Source of the DNA: a virus
Direction: 5' to 3' (one strand)
IMG/VR virus record: IMGVR_UViG_3300032401_000498
Location: 1 to 27,154 of that record
Length of the DNA stretch: 27,154 bases
Shown piece after piece: positions 1 through 7,253 of this stretch. Below the pieces are notes generated by a model. It did no database searches and had not been told where the DNA came from. It saw nothing but the letters and a program-made list of their open reading frames with translations. Both the position numbers and the translations under genes were made by a program. Within the stretch, counting starts at the first letter, position 1, and each line of letters opens with the position of its first letter.

Positions 1-33
1 CGGGAGAAGCGCCGGACCTCGTAGGACCAAATG

Positions 34-51
34 AGCCCTCATGCGAGGGCT
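34..51 (+). other. Hairpin in leader before primase gene
   Basis: A 7-bp perfect inverted repeat (AGCCCTC, loop ATGC, GAGGGCT) lies upstream of the first gene. No T-tract follows it, so it is a weak terminator candidate for a gene left of the window, or a leader structure. The rest of positions 1-140 shows no convincing gene or promoter. A 7-codon ATG frame at 31-54 lies within the hairpin and is probably chance. Confidence 0.35.
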
Positions 52-140
52 TGACCCGCCGCGCCGATGTTCTGGGGGCCGCCGAAAGGCGGAGTAAGAC
101 GGTCGGCGTCGGCGGGTCTGCATCCCCTGAAAGGAACCCC

Positions 141-1043
141 TTGTCTGACCTGCAAACCGCCGCCGTCGAATACGCCAAAGCCGGGCTGCACATCCTCGCC
201 CTGACTGGCAAGCGCCCGAACGGCCGGGTGCATGGCGAGAGCTGGTCGTGGGAGGACAGCTTCTACGGCGCGCCGGACAACGAGGCCGAACGCGACGCAC
301 TCTGGCAGGCGTTCAGCGACCAAGTTGGCACCACCGGAATTGCAATCCTCATCCCGGAGAACTTCTACGTCGCCGACGTGGACAGCGAGCGCGCCGCAGA
401 GCTGCTGCTCGAACTGGGATGGCTCCCCCAAGACGACGCGGTCGTCGCCAAGACAAAGAACGGCCTGCACATCTGGTTCTGGTGCCCGGGCGCGAACAAG
501 AACCGATGGCTCGGGGATGGCGAGCAGCCTGACCCGGGCCGTACCCTCCTTTTCAAGGGGTTCGGCGGATACGTCGTCGCGCCTCCATCCCTCCACTTCG
601 ATGCCGACGGAGACGAGGACGGGACCTACGAATGGGTCTTCCCCCTCGTCTCCGGCGGGTCGCTCCTCTACATGCCGGACGTCCTGCCGGAGTCGGTGCG
701 GGTCAAGTTCGAGGCCGCCGACCAGTGGGCGGGGCTGAAGGCCGTGCTCCCCAAGCCAGAAGTCACGAGCTTCGTCGTCGCCTACGAGGAGGGCAAGCCG
801 TGGTGGCTGTGGCCGAAGACGTGGAGCTACGGGCTGGAGGGGCTGGAGAAGGCCATCATCAACGCGGCGGACGGCAACCAGAACAACGTCATCCACTGGG
901 CGGCGATGACAGCGCGCGATGAAGGTGTACCCTATGAAGTCTCGATGACAAGACTTCTGGCCGCCGCCATCCAAGGGGGACACCCGCGCTCACGCGCCCG
1001 GGACACCATCAAGGGCGCCTACAAACGAGCCCCGCGTGGGTAG
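141..1043 (+). CDS. Bifunctional DNA primase/polymerase (prim-pol domain)
   Basis: This is probably the replication primase: it makes primers, and possibly extends them, at the phage fork. The N-terminal part fits the prim-pol (AEP) fold. It has a metal-binding D79-V-D81 in VADVD, a conserved H110 in NGLHIWF, and GGYVVAPPS at 142-150. The last 60 or so residues (GNQNNVIHWAAM onward) resemble the helical PriCT region that follows this domain in phage primases. I chose the TTG at 141 over an in-frame TTG at 51 because GAAAGGA (129-135) gives a Shine-Dalgarno at good spacing; this yields 300 aa. The stop overlaps the helicase start by 8 nt. The helicase motifs are on the next gene, so primase and helicase are split rather than fused. 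Family assignment is from motifs only. Confidence 0.85.
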   Translation: MSDLQTAAVEYAKAGLHILALTGKRPNGRVHGESWSWEDSFYGAPDNEAERDALWQAFSDQVGTTGIAILIPENFYVADVDSERAAELLLELGWLPQDDAVVAKTKNGLHIWFWCPGANKNRWLGDGEQPDPGRTLLFKGFGGYVVAPPSLHFDADGDEDGTYEWVFPLVSGGSLLYMPDVLPESVRVKFEAADQWAGLKAVLPKPEVTSFVVAYEEGKPWWLWPKTWSYGLEGLEKAIINAADGNQNNVIHWAAMTARDEGVPYEVSMTRLLAAAIQGGHPRSRARDTIKGAYKRAPRG

Positions 1044-2442
1044 TATCGCGCCGTTCCCAATCCATCCGACCACCCGCGACGACTACTTCGCGTGGGTGCT
1101 CGCCCAGTCCGGCGACATCGGGCTCGGGGACACGGTGCGGTACGACCACTCGACCCAGCTCTGGCATGTCTGGAACGGCATCCGCTGGGCACCCGACCGG
1201 ACGACCGTGGTCTTCGACCTCATCCGGCAGCGCATGTCGCACTGGTTCGACATCAACACGGGCATGGTCAAGACCGAGGCTGACGGCAAGCTGTACTCCG
1301 CCCTCTACGACACCGGGAAGAAGGTGGCCGTCCTGAAGGCGCTGGCCTCGATGCCGGGTATTGCAATGACGGGCGAGGAGTGGGACCAGTGGCCGGAGCT
1401 ACTGGGCTTCAACAACGGCGTGCTCGACCTGCGGACCCTCGTACTGGACACGAACCCGGCGCCGGAACTCCTCATCAGCCGCTCGACCGGCGTGGACTGG
1501 GACCCGCAGGCAGACACCCGGCCGTTCATCAGCTTCGTGGACGACATCATGGGCGGCGACGCGGACCTGCGCGACTATCTCCTCCGCACGCTGGGCTACG
1601 CGGCGCTCGGCACGACGCGGGAGCAGAAGTTCTGGATGTGGGTCGGGCAGGGCCAGAACGGCAAGGGCGTGCTGGCGCGGACAGTGACCATGGCCCTTGG
1701 CGACTACGCCGCGACCCCGCCGGACACCCTCTACATGAAGACCAAGTACGGGTCCGCGAGCAGCGAGAAGCCCCGCCCGGAGCTGCTGAAGCTGGAGGGA
1801 GCGCGGTTCACCTACATGTCGGAGCCGCAGGGTGGGCAGTTCAACGAGGAGATGCTGAAGGCGCACACCGGCAACGACCCCATCGAGGGTCGGACCCTCT
1901 ACTCCAAGACCTTCAAGACCTTCAACCCCACCCACAAGATTGTGTTCCTGACCAACAACCCGCCCCGTACGGAGGATGTCGGCCCGTCGATGCAGCGCCG
2001 CGTGCGGATGCTGTGGTTCGAGCAGGACTACCGGGACCCCAAGCGCGACGACAAGGACATCGAGGCCCGCCTTCAGGAGACGAAGAACCTCCAAGGCGCG
2101 CTGCTCGTCATGGGCATCGCCGCGCAGGAGTACCTGACGTCGGGCCTGCCGCAGCCCCAGAAGGTGACGGACTGGTCGGACGCGTACATCGCCGAGAACG
2201 ACCCGCTGGGTACGTTCGTAGAGGAGATGTGTGTGAGGGACCCGAACACCGAGGTCGCCTCGGGGCAGCTCTGGAAGGCATTTGACGGTTGGTGCGACCG
2301 GAACGGGTCCGAGAAGATGACCCAGACCGGGTTTGGCCTCGCGCTTGCCCGCAAGTTCGACCGCAGGACCAAGAACTCGGGCCGGTTCTTCATCGGAGTC
2401 CGCCTGAAGAACATGACGGACGTTCAGGACGACGATGAATGA
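1036..2442 (+). CDS. SF3 replicative helicase, D5/P4 primase-helicase family
   Basis: This ATP-driven hexameric helicase unwinds DNA for phage replication, working with the primase encoded just upstream. A D5_N-like region (about residues 110-195, including FNNGVLDL) precedes the SF3 core. The core shows Walker A GQGQNGKG at 204-211, a Walker B-like strand FTYMSEP ending in E263, and motif C/sensor HKIVFLTNNPP with N307-N308. The C-terminal segment (about 395-465) looks like the winged-helix tail of D5-like helicases. The GTG start lies in the end of the primase gene (GTGGGTAG, 8-nt overlap) with no clear Shine-Dalgarno, so translation is probably coupled. The codons for Gly-Ile-Ala-Met near 1357 hold an ATTGCAAT palindrome. 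Confidence 0.88.
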   Translation: MGSIAPFPIHPTTRDDYFAWVLAQSGDIGLGDTVRYDHSTQLWHVWNGIRWAPDRTTVVFDLIRQRMSHWFDINTGMVKTEADGKLYSALYDTGKKVAVLKALASMPGIAMTGEEWDQWPELLGFNNGVLDLRTLVLDTNPAPELLISRSTGVDWDPQADTRPFISFVDDIMGGDADLRDYLLRTLGYAALGTTREQKFWMWVGQGQNGKGVLARTVTMALGDYAATPPDTLYMKTKYGSASSEKPRPELLKLEGARFTYMSEPQGGQFNEEMLKAHTGNDPIEGRTLYSKTFKTFNPTHKIVFLTNNPPRTEDVGPSMQRRVRMLWFEQDYRDPKRDDKDIEARLQETKNLQGALLVMGIAAQEYLTSGLPQPQKVTDWSDAYIAENDPLGTFVEEMCVRDPNTEVASGQLWKAFDGWCDRNGSEKMTQTGFGLALARKFDRRTKNSGRFFIGVRLKNMTDVQDDDE

Positions 2443-2944
2443 CAATGTGCTACATGACTCAACAGATTTCAGCCTTCGGCGGTCCCTCGTCATGGTGAAA
2501 CAGGACCCGAAGGGTGCGAAAGTGGCATTCGCGGACGCGGCAAAGTCGTATTGCCCCTCCTGCGACAAGTTCATCCGCCATAAGGAGGGCGTGGAGTGGT
2601 GCCGGGACAATAGGATGAGCGAAAAGACCCTCCAGAGCCGGGTAATCGCCCGCGCGAAGTCCCGGGGGTGGGATGTCAAGCACGTTGGCAAGGGAATTGC
2701 GGCATTTGACGCCGCTGGAGCCCCTATCTTCGTGTCCACCGCCAAGTCGTTCCCCGACCTGTTCCTGCTCCACGAGCGCCAGCGTCGCCCGCTCGCCATC
2801 GAGCTGAAGCGGATGAACGGGACCTTCGAGCCCGGGCAGCTCGAATACCTCCAGTTGCTCAACGTCTGCGGCATTCCGGCCGTGGTCATCCGCCCGGTCG
2901 ATTTGCGCGATGGTACCCTCAACGCCATACTGGGGGCTCTATGA
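2435..2944 (+). CDS. VRR-NUC family nuclease
   Basis: This is a probable PD-(D/E)xK nuclease of the VRR-NUC type, a family that acts on branched or flapped DNA in phage replication and repair. The nuclease domain spans about residues 58-160. It has SEKTLQSRVI at its start, D108 in FPDLF, E123-L-K125 in AIELK, and Q135 in PGQLEYL, which together form the expected catalytic set. About 55 extra N-terminal residues contain CPSC and a third Cys (EWC), perhaps a partial metal site; this is unusual for short VRR-NUC proteins. The start at 2435 overlaps the helicase stop as ATGAATGA and has AGGA just upstream. An alternative in-frame ATG is at 2492. The stop overlaps the next start by 4 nt. Holliday-junction resolution is plausible but not shown. 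Confidence 0.8.
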   Translation: MNDNVLHDSTDFSLRRSLVMVKQDPKGAKVAFADAAKSYCPSCDKFIRHKEGVEWCRDNRMSEKTLQSRVIARAKSRGWDVKHVGKGIAAFDAAGAPIFVSTAKSFPDLFLLHERQRRPLAIELKRMNGTFEPGQLEYLQLLNVCGIPAVVIRPVDLRDGTLNAILGAL

Positions 2945-3597
2945 CGACCCCATCCCAGATGGCAGTTCGACGCACCATCAACTCGCGTTGCGTCATCTGC
3001 AAGCACACAGACCGCCGCAACGCCGTCGAGCTGATGTGGAACGGCGGCATGTCGGGCGTGGCCATCTCGGACCTGCTCGGTGGCACGCCGAACCCCGCAA
3101 CCATCCTGAAGCACCTGAAGGAACACTCACTCGGCGGGGCTACTCGCGAGGTTGACGTTGAGCCCGAGGCGCCCGTCCGTGAGCGCATCCTCCGGCTCCA
3201 GCGGATGCAATTGGACGAGATTGAGCGCCGCATTGCGCTGGCCAAGATGCGCGCGGACGAGACGAACGAGTACATCGACGCGCAGCGCGAGAAGCACGAG
3301 GCAGCGGGCGAGGACTACGACCGCCCCAACGTGGACTGGTCGTCCTTCACCGACATCCTCGGCAAGGACATGCAGTCCGCCATCGGCTCCATCCTGAAGA
3401 CGCAGGGTCTCAGCGACAAGCGCGAGAAGGTGCAGGGCGAATTGAAATTGGGGCTGTTCGAGGCCATGACGGCCGCTGGGCACGCCCCGTTGTCCATCTC
3501 GGGCGGCAAGCAGAAGCAGCTCACGGCCCCGCAGGAGAACGACGACGACGACGCGCTCGCCGAGGCCCTGTACCCTGACGACATCGGTGCCAAGTGA
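2941..3597 (+). CDS. Putative terminase small subunit
   Basis: This 218-aa protein lies immediately before the large terminase, with 4-nt overlaps on both sides (ATGA, GTGA). The N-terminus has C17-V-I-C20-K-H22, then a helix-turn-helix-like stretch with the pattern AVELMWNGGMSGVAISDLL, as seen in DNA-recognition domains of small terminases and homeodomain-like HTH proteins. A charged helical middle (about 75-125) and an acidic C-terminal tail with five Asp in a row (about 205) follow. Position and architecture argue for the packaging-site recognition subunit that hands DNA to the large terminase. No single diagnostic motif is present, so a phage regulatory DNA-binding protein is the alternative. 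Confidence 0.6.
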   Translation: MTTPSQMAVRRTINSRCVICKHTDRRNAVELMWNGGMSGVAISDLLGGTPNPATILKHLKEHSLGGATREVDVEPEAPVRERILRLQRMQLDEIERRIALAKMRADETNEYIDAQREKHEAAGEDYDRPNVDWSSFTDILGKDMQSAIGSILKTQGLSDKREKVQGELKLGLFEAMTAAGHAPLSISGGKQKQLTAPQENDDDDALAEALYPDDIGAK

Positions 3598-5237
3598 TTG
3601 ACTGGGTCAAGGAGTTCGAGCGGTGCCGCTGGGACCCAAAGAGGTTCGCCCGCATCTTCCTCGGTCTCCGGGTCCACCCGGGACAAGAGAAGATGCTGGA
3701 CGCCTACATCAAGCGCACCGATAGCCGGTGGCGGGCGTTCTACTACTGGCTTATGGTCGCCGCCGGGAACCGCGCGGGCAAGACCATGGCCCTCGCCATC
3801 ATCATCCTGCACTCGTGCATCTACCGCACCGGGCTGGAGTCGCCGAAGCCCGGGGCCAGCCCGGACGAGCTGAAGCGGTTTGGCTCTCTGCCCTACCACT
3901 GGTGGCACTTCGCCGTGGAGCAGGCTCCGGCAGAACAGGTGTTCACCGAAATCATCAACCTGCTGGGCGGCTCACACCCGGCCCAGAAGGAAGGCTGCCC
4001 GTGGACCAAGGCCATTGGCGGCGGGGACTCGGTCGTAGGTGCCCGAAAGGTCGCGAAAGCCACCCAAGTCGAGGGAGTTGAGTGGACCGAGGGCCTGAAG
4101 GAGCGCGGCGAGTACGCGTGGATTGCATTCGCTGCCGAGCTGGGCGGCGCGCAGGTCCACTTCCGTAGCACCAAGGCCAAGGCCCTGTCGGCCATCGGCC
4201 AGAACATGCACGGATTGTCATTCGATGAGGCCGGGCTCCAAGAGGCGCCGTCCCTCGTCTACCTCGTCAAGGAAATCATGCACGCCCGGCGGCTCTCGAC
4301 TGGCGGACAGTTCATCCTCATCTCGACCCCGTCGGCTGACACGAGCACCGAGTTCGAGGACTTGTGGTACACGGGCGACCCGGAGGACCCGTTCCGGGAC
4401 CCGCGCGCCTTCTCAATGAGAATGTCCACCCGCGACAACATCGGGTACGGCATCGACCGCGAGTCGTTCGATGCCCTCATCCTGCATCAGCCGCAGGGCT
4501 GGATTGACCAGAACATCGAGGGCATGTTCATCCAAGCGATGGGGGTCTGGTTCAACGCCGCCTCCGTGCGCGCGGCCTTCATCGACTCCATGCCCGAGCG
4601 CACCGAGCCTGCCGGGGCGGGACACGTCTACGCCCACGCGCTCGACCCGGGGCTGAAGGACAAGTGCTGGTCGATGGTCTGCGAGATGGACTCTGATGGG
4701 AGGCTGAATGGCGTCTCGCTCGACAGGCAGGAGGGCAAGCAGACGACGCGCGGCATCGTCGCGCTGGGCGCTCGTGACCACATGGCGTACGCGGCGGATG
4801 GCGCCGAAGTCGAAACTGGCGTTGACCATACCGCTTTGGGTGGTCACATGTTCAAGGAGCTGTTGGAGGAGGCCATCCCGGTCGTCCGCACCATCGAGTT
4901 CGGTGGGGTCATCAAGACCAAGCGCCAGCTTCTCTCGGACCTGCGGACCGCATTTGATGAGGGCAACATCAAGCTGCCAGCGAGCGGCTTCTGGGCCGAG
5001 GCTCAGAAGCAGAGCCTCAACTACAAGCTGGCCGACCGCAAGATGGAGCAGGACTTGGTCATGTGCCTTGCCATCATCGTGAAACTCGGCCGTTCCCTGC
5101 CCCGTCCCGGGCAATCGAGGTCTGCGACGTTCGTCTTCGGAGACCCCGACGCGCAGCGAGAGCTGTCTGCGGCGGAAGTTCTGATGCAGGGGTACGACCC
5201 CGAGCTGACGACCTTCGCCGGGTTCAAGCGGCCTTGA
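3594..5237 (+). CDS. Terminase large subunit
   Basis: This is the packaging motor: an ATPase that pumps DNA through the portal, plus a nuclease that cuts concatemers. The ATPase half has Walker A GNRAGKT at residues 58-64 and Walker B LSFDEA with D211-E212, followed by the coupling-type segment ILISTPSADT. The C-terminal half has the RNase H-like nuclease, with a first acidic residue D351 in HALDPG and later conserved acidic positions such as the one in GVDHTALG. The 547-aa length is typical. The GTG start overlaps the upstream stop by 4 nt. This gene ends the upstream co-transcribed block; a promoter-like site begins within its last codons. Confidence 0.92.
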   Translation: MIDWVKEFERCRWDPKRFARIFLGLRVHPGQEKMLDAYIKRTDSRWRAFYYWLMVAAGNRAGKTMALAIIILHSCIYRTGLESPKPGASPDELKRFGSLPYHWWHFAVEQAPAEQVFTEIINLLGGSHPAQKEGCPWTKAIGGGDSVVGARKVAKATQVEGVEWTEGLKERGEYAWIAFAAELGGAQVHFRSTKAKALSAIGQNMHGLSFDEAGLQEAPSLVYLVKEIMHARRLSTGGQFILISTPSADTSTEFEDLWYTGDPEDPFRDPRAFSMRMSTRDNIGYGIDRESFDALILHQPQGWIDQNIEGMFIQAMGVWFNAASVRAAFIDSMPERTEPAGAGHVYAHALDPGLKDKCWSMVCEMDSDGRLNGVSLDRQEGKQTTRGIVALGARDHMAYAADGAEVETGVDHTALGGHMFKELLEEAIPVVRTIEFGGVIKTKRQLLSDLRTAFDEGNIKLPASGFWAEAQKQSLNYKLADRKMEQDLVMCLAIIVKLGRSLPRPGQSRSATFVFGDPDAQRELSAAEVLMQGYDPELTTFAGFKRP

Positions 5238-5262
5238 CGCGCTCAATCAGCGGGCATACACT
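5234..5262 (+). promoter_or_regulatory. Sigma-70-like promoter before portal gene
   Basis: TTGACG (5234-5239) and TACACT (5257-5262) are separated by exactly 17 bp, matching consensus at 5/6 and 4/6 positions. The predicted start is near 5269. A small inverted repeat, CGCT/AGCG (5240-5243, 5249-5252), lies in the spacer and could be an operator. This is the best promoter candidate in the window and would drive the portal and giant-protein block. Confidence 0.65.
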
Positions 5263-5271
5263 CAGCGCACC

Positions 5272-5286
5272 GTGAGTCGCACCTAG
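5272..5286 (+). other. Possible four-codon leader ORF
   Basis: GTG AGT CGC ACC TAG starts about 9 nt after the -10 element of the portal promoter, and its stop overlaps the portal GTG as TAGTG. It could be a translated leader that re-initiates into the portal gene. It is very short, so chance is a serious alternative. Confidence 0.2.
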
Positions 5287-7253
5287 TGGAGCCCAAGTAC
5301 CAAGACCTGACGCTCGTTATCGGCCTGTCTGAGGGCGATAAGTCCGAGATGGAGCTGCAACGCGCGCTTCAGGGCCGTATTCAGGGCATCAAGCTGGAAC
5401 ACGACGCATTCGCGGACGAGTGCAAGCGATACGACGCTTTGTTCTATTCGACCACCTTCACCCAGTTCGGAGCCGATTTGTGGCCCGACGACCCCAACCT
5501 AAAGGTCGATGGACGCTCGCACGTCTCGCTGAACAACCCGCAGGTCTACGTCGAGGTCCCAGCCGCCCTTCAGGCGGTCGAGCCCATCGAGAACATGGTT
5601 GCCATCGAGGACTCCGAGGAGGGTCGCGACAACGCGAACGCCCTTGAACGAGTCCGGGAGTCATGGAAGGTGGACGAGGGCTGGCAGTTGAAGCGCCATA
5701 AAGGCGCCACTGTGAAGGGCCTGTACGGCCGAACCGCCTCGTTCGTCTACCCGGACCTCGACAAGTCGTACCCGTGCGCCGAGGTCATCATCAACCCGCG
5801 CAACCTGTACCTCGGCTTCAAGGATGACAATTACGACACGCTGGAGTGGGCCGCGCAGGTCACGCTCATCGACCCGAAGTCCGCCATGGAGCGGTACAGC
5901 GTCGAAATCACCGCGAAGTCCATGGCCGATGGGACGATAGTCCCGTGGGTGACGGGAGCAATCGACTCCGCGTACGCCGACATCCCCCGCCCGGAGCTGA
6001 ACTGGGGTCCGGCCCGCGTCGAGGTCTGGGACTACTGGTACCGCAAGGTCACGAAGCCCGGGAAGAAGGGCTCGCCCGCCAAGATGGAGACGTGGAACTG
6101 CATCGTCGTCGGCAACGAGGTCGTCCGCGACGAGAAATACGCCTACTACAACGGCGTCGTGCCGTACGTTCCGCTGTTCAATACGTTCGTTCCCGGCACC
6201 CCAACTGGACGTTCCGAGCTGCACGATATGGAACAGCTCATCCGCGAGAAGATGACCCGCATCACGGCGGGCGCGCAGATGATACAGAAGGCCACCGCTG
6301 GCGATTACTGGCAAATCACGGGCGAGAACGCCCCAGCTCGCGGTGCTGCGAACGTCAAGCCAATCCTCAACCAGACGGTGAGCCCCGGACCCGGCAACAG
6401 GTTCGAGTCCATCGCTCCGTACATCGCCGAATTCCAATTGGAGCAGTTCCTCGGGCGCATCGACCGGGAAATGGCCATCATCTCGGGCCTGAACGACCTG
6501 CTGCTGGGGCTCGCCCCGAGCGCGGTCCTGAACAGCTCGAAGGCCATCAACGCGCTGGTCGCCAACTACGAGTCCCGGATTGCAATGCGCCGACTGCTGT
6601 TCTACGATTGGGACCGCAAGACGTGGGAACTGGTCTGCAAGGTATGGTCCAACATGAAGGGCGAGAACGGCCAGTTCATCAAGCGCGTCATCGCTGATGG
6701 GATGCCGCGACTTGACATTCAGGACCCGTCGCTCTCCCCGCGTGACGAGATGGAGACCGCGAACCGCGCCGCCAGCCTCGTCAACGCCAAGCTCTGGTCG
6801 CAGGCCCGAGGCATGGATGCCGTCGGTGTCGATGACCCGGAGCAGGAGCAGAACATCATCCGCCGCGAGTCCACCGACGCTACGCTGTGGCCGGACCGAG
6901 TCAACCTCATGGTCCAGCTCATGGCGGCGCTGAATGCGGCCAACGCTCAGGCGCCGCAGGGCGTGCAGGAGCAGGCTCAGGGTCAGGCCGCTTCCGGCGC
7001 TGCCGACCTTCAGGCTGCACTTGGGCAGGCTACCCCGGGTGGGAACCCCCTCGGTGGTGGTGGTCAGGCCGCAGACGGCATGGTTCCGCAGATGCCGGAC
7101 GTGGCCGGAGCCCAGTCTTCGCCCTTCGCGCAGGGTCCCGCAGGTGCGACCGCGCAGGCCAATGGCCCGCAGTCCACGCAGGTCCAGTCGATGATTGCAG
7201 GTGGCAAGCTCTCCGGCCGTATCCTGAACAACACGAAGTACGGTAGGAAGTAA
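5286..7253 (+). CDS. Portal protein
   Basis: This is the dodecameric head-vertex ring through which DNA enters and leaves. The 655-aa length, position after the large terminase, and typical portal features support the call. These features are a central region with PGTPTGRSELHDMEQL followed by IREKMTRITAGAQMI, and a helical stem/wing section near LNSSKAINALVANYESRIAM. The C-terminal 110 or so residues are rich in Gln, Ala and Gly, consistent with a flexible barrel or tail. The GTG at 5286 is taken as start because of the upstream promoter and TAGTG overlap; there is no good Shine-Dalgarno, and the ATG at 5350 is an alternative. The stop overlaps the next start as TAATG. Related portal families cannot be separated by eye. 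Confidence 0.82.
   Translation: MEPKYQDLTLVIGLSEGDKSEMELQRALQGRIQGIKLEHDAFADECKRYDALFYSTTFTQFGADLWPDDPNLKVDGRSHVSLNNPQVYVEVPAALQAVEPIENMVAIEDSEEGRDNANALERVRESWKVDEGWQLKRHKGATVKGLYGRTASFVYPDLDKSYPCAEVIINPRNLYLGFKDDNYDTLEWAAQVTLIDPKSAMERYSVEITAKSMADGTIVPWVTGAIDSAYADIPRPELNWGPARVEVWDYWYRKVTKPGKKGSPAKMETWNCIVVGNEVVRDEKYAYYNGVVPYVPLFNTFVPGTPTGRSELHDMEQLIREKMTRITAGAQMIQKATAGDYWQITGENAPARGAANVKPILNQTVSPGPGNRFESIAPYIAEFQLEQFLGRIDREMAIISGLNDLLLGLAPSAVLNSSKAINALVANYESRIAMRRLLFYDWDRKTWELVCKVWSNMKGENGQFIKRVIADGMPRLDIQDPSLSPRDEMETANRAASLVNAKLWSQARGMDAVGVDDPEQEQNIIRRESTDATLWPDRVNLMVQLMAALNAANAQAPQGVQEQAQGQAASGAADLQAALGQATPGGNPLGGGGQAADGMVPQMPDVAGAQSSPFAQGPAGATAQANGPQSTQVQSMIAGGKLSGRILNNTKYGRK

Noticed and set aside
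51-140. Extending the primase gene upstream to the TTG at 51.
   Set aside because: The extra 30 residues do not fit the prim-pol start, that TTG overlaps the hairpin, and a good Shine-Dalgarno lies before the TTG at 141.
39-983. Long minus-strand open frames opposite the primase gene, and similar ones opposite nearly every large gene (for example 7064-9742 and 14942-16558).
   Set aside because: They mirror the third-position GC bias of the + strand genes, are Arg/Val/His-rich without domains, and have no start signals. A single-strand operon layout explains the window.
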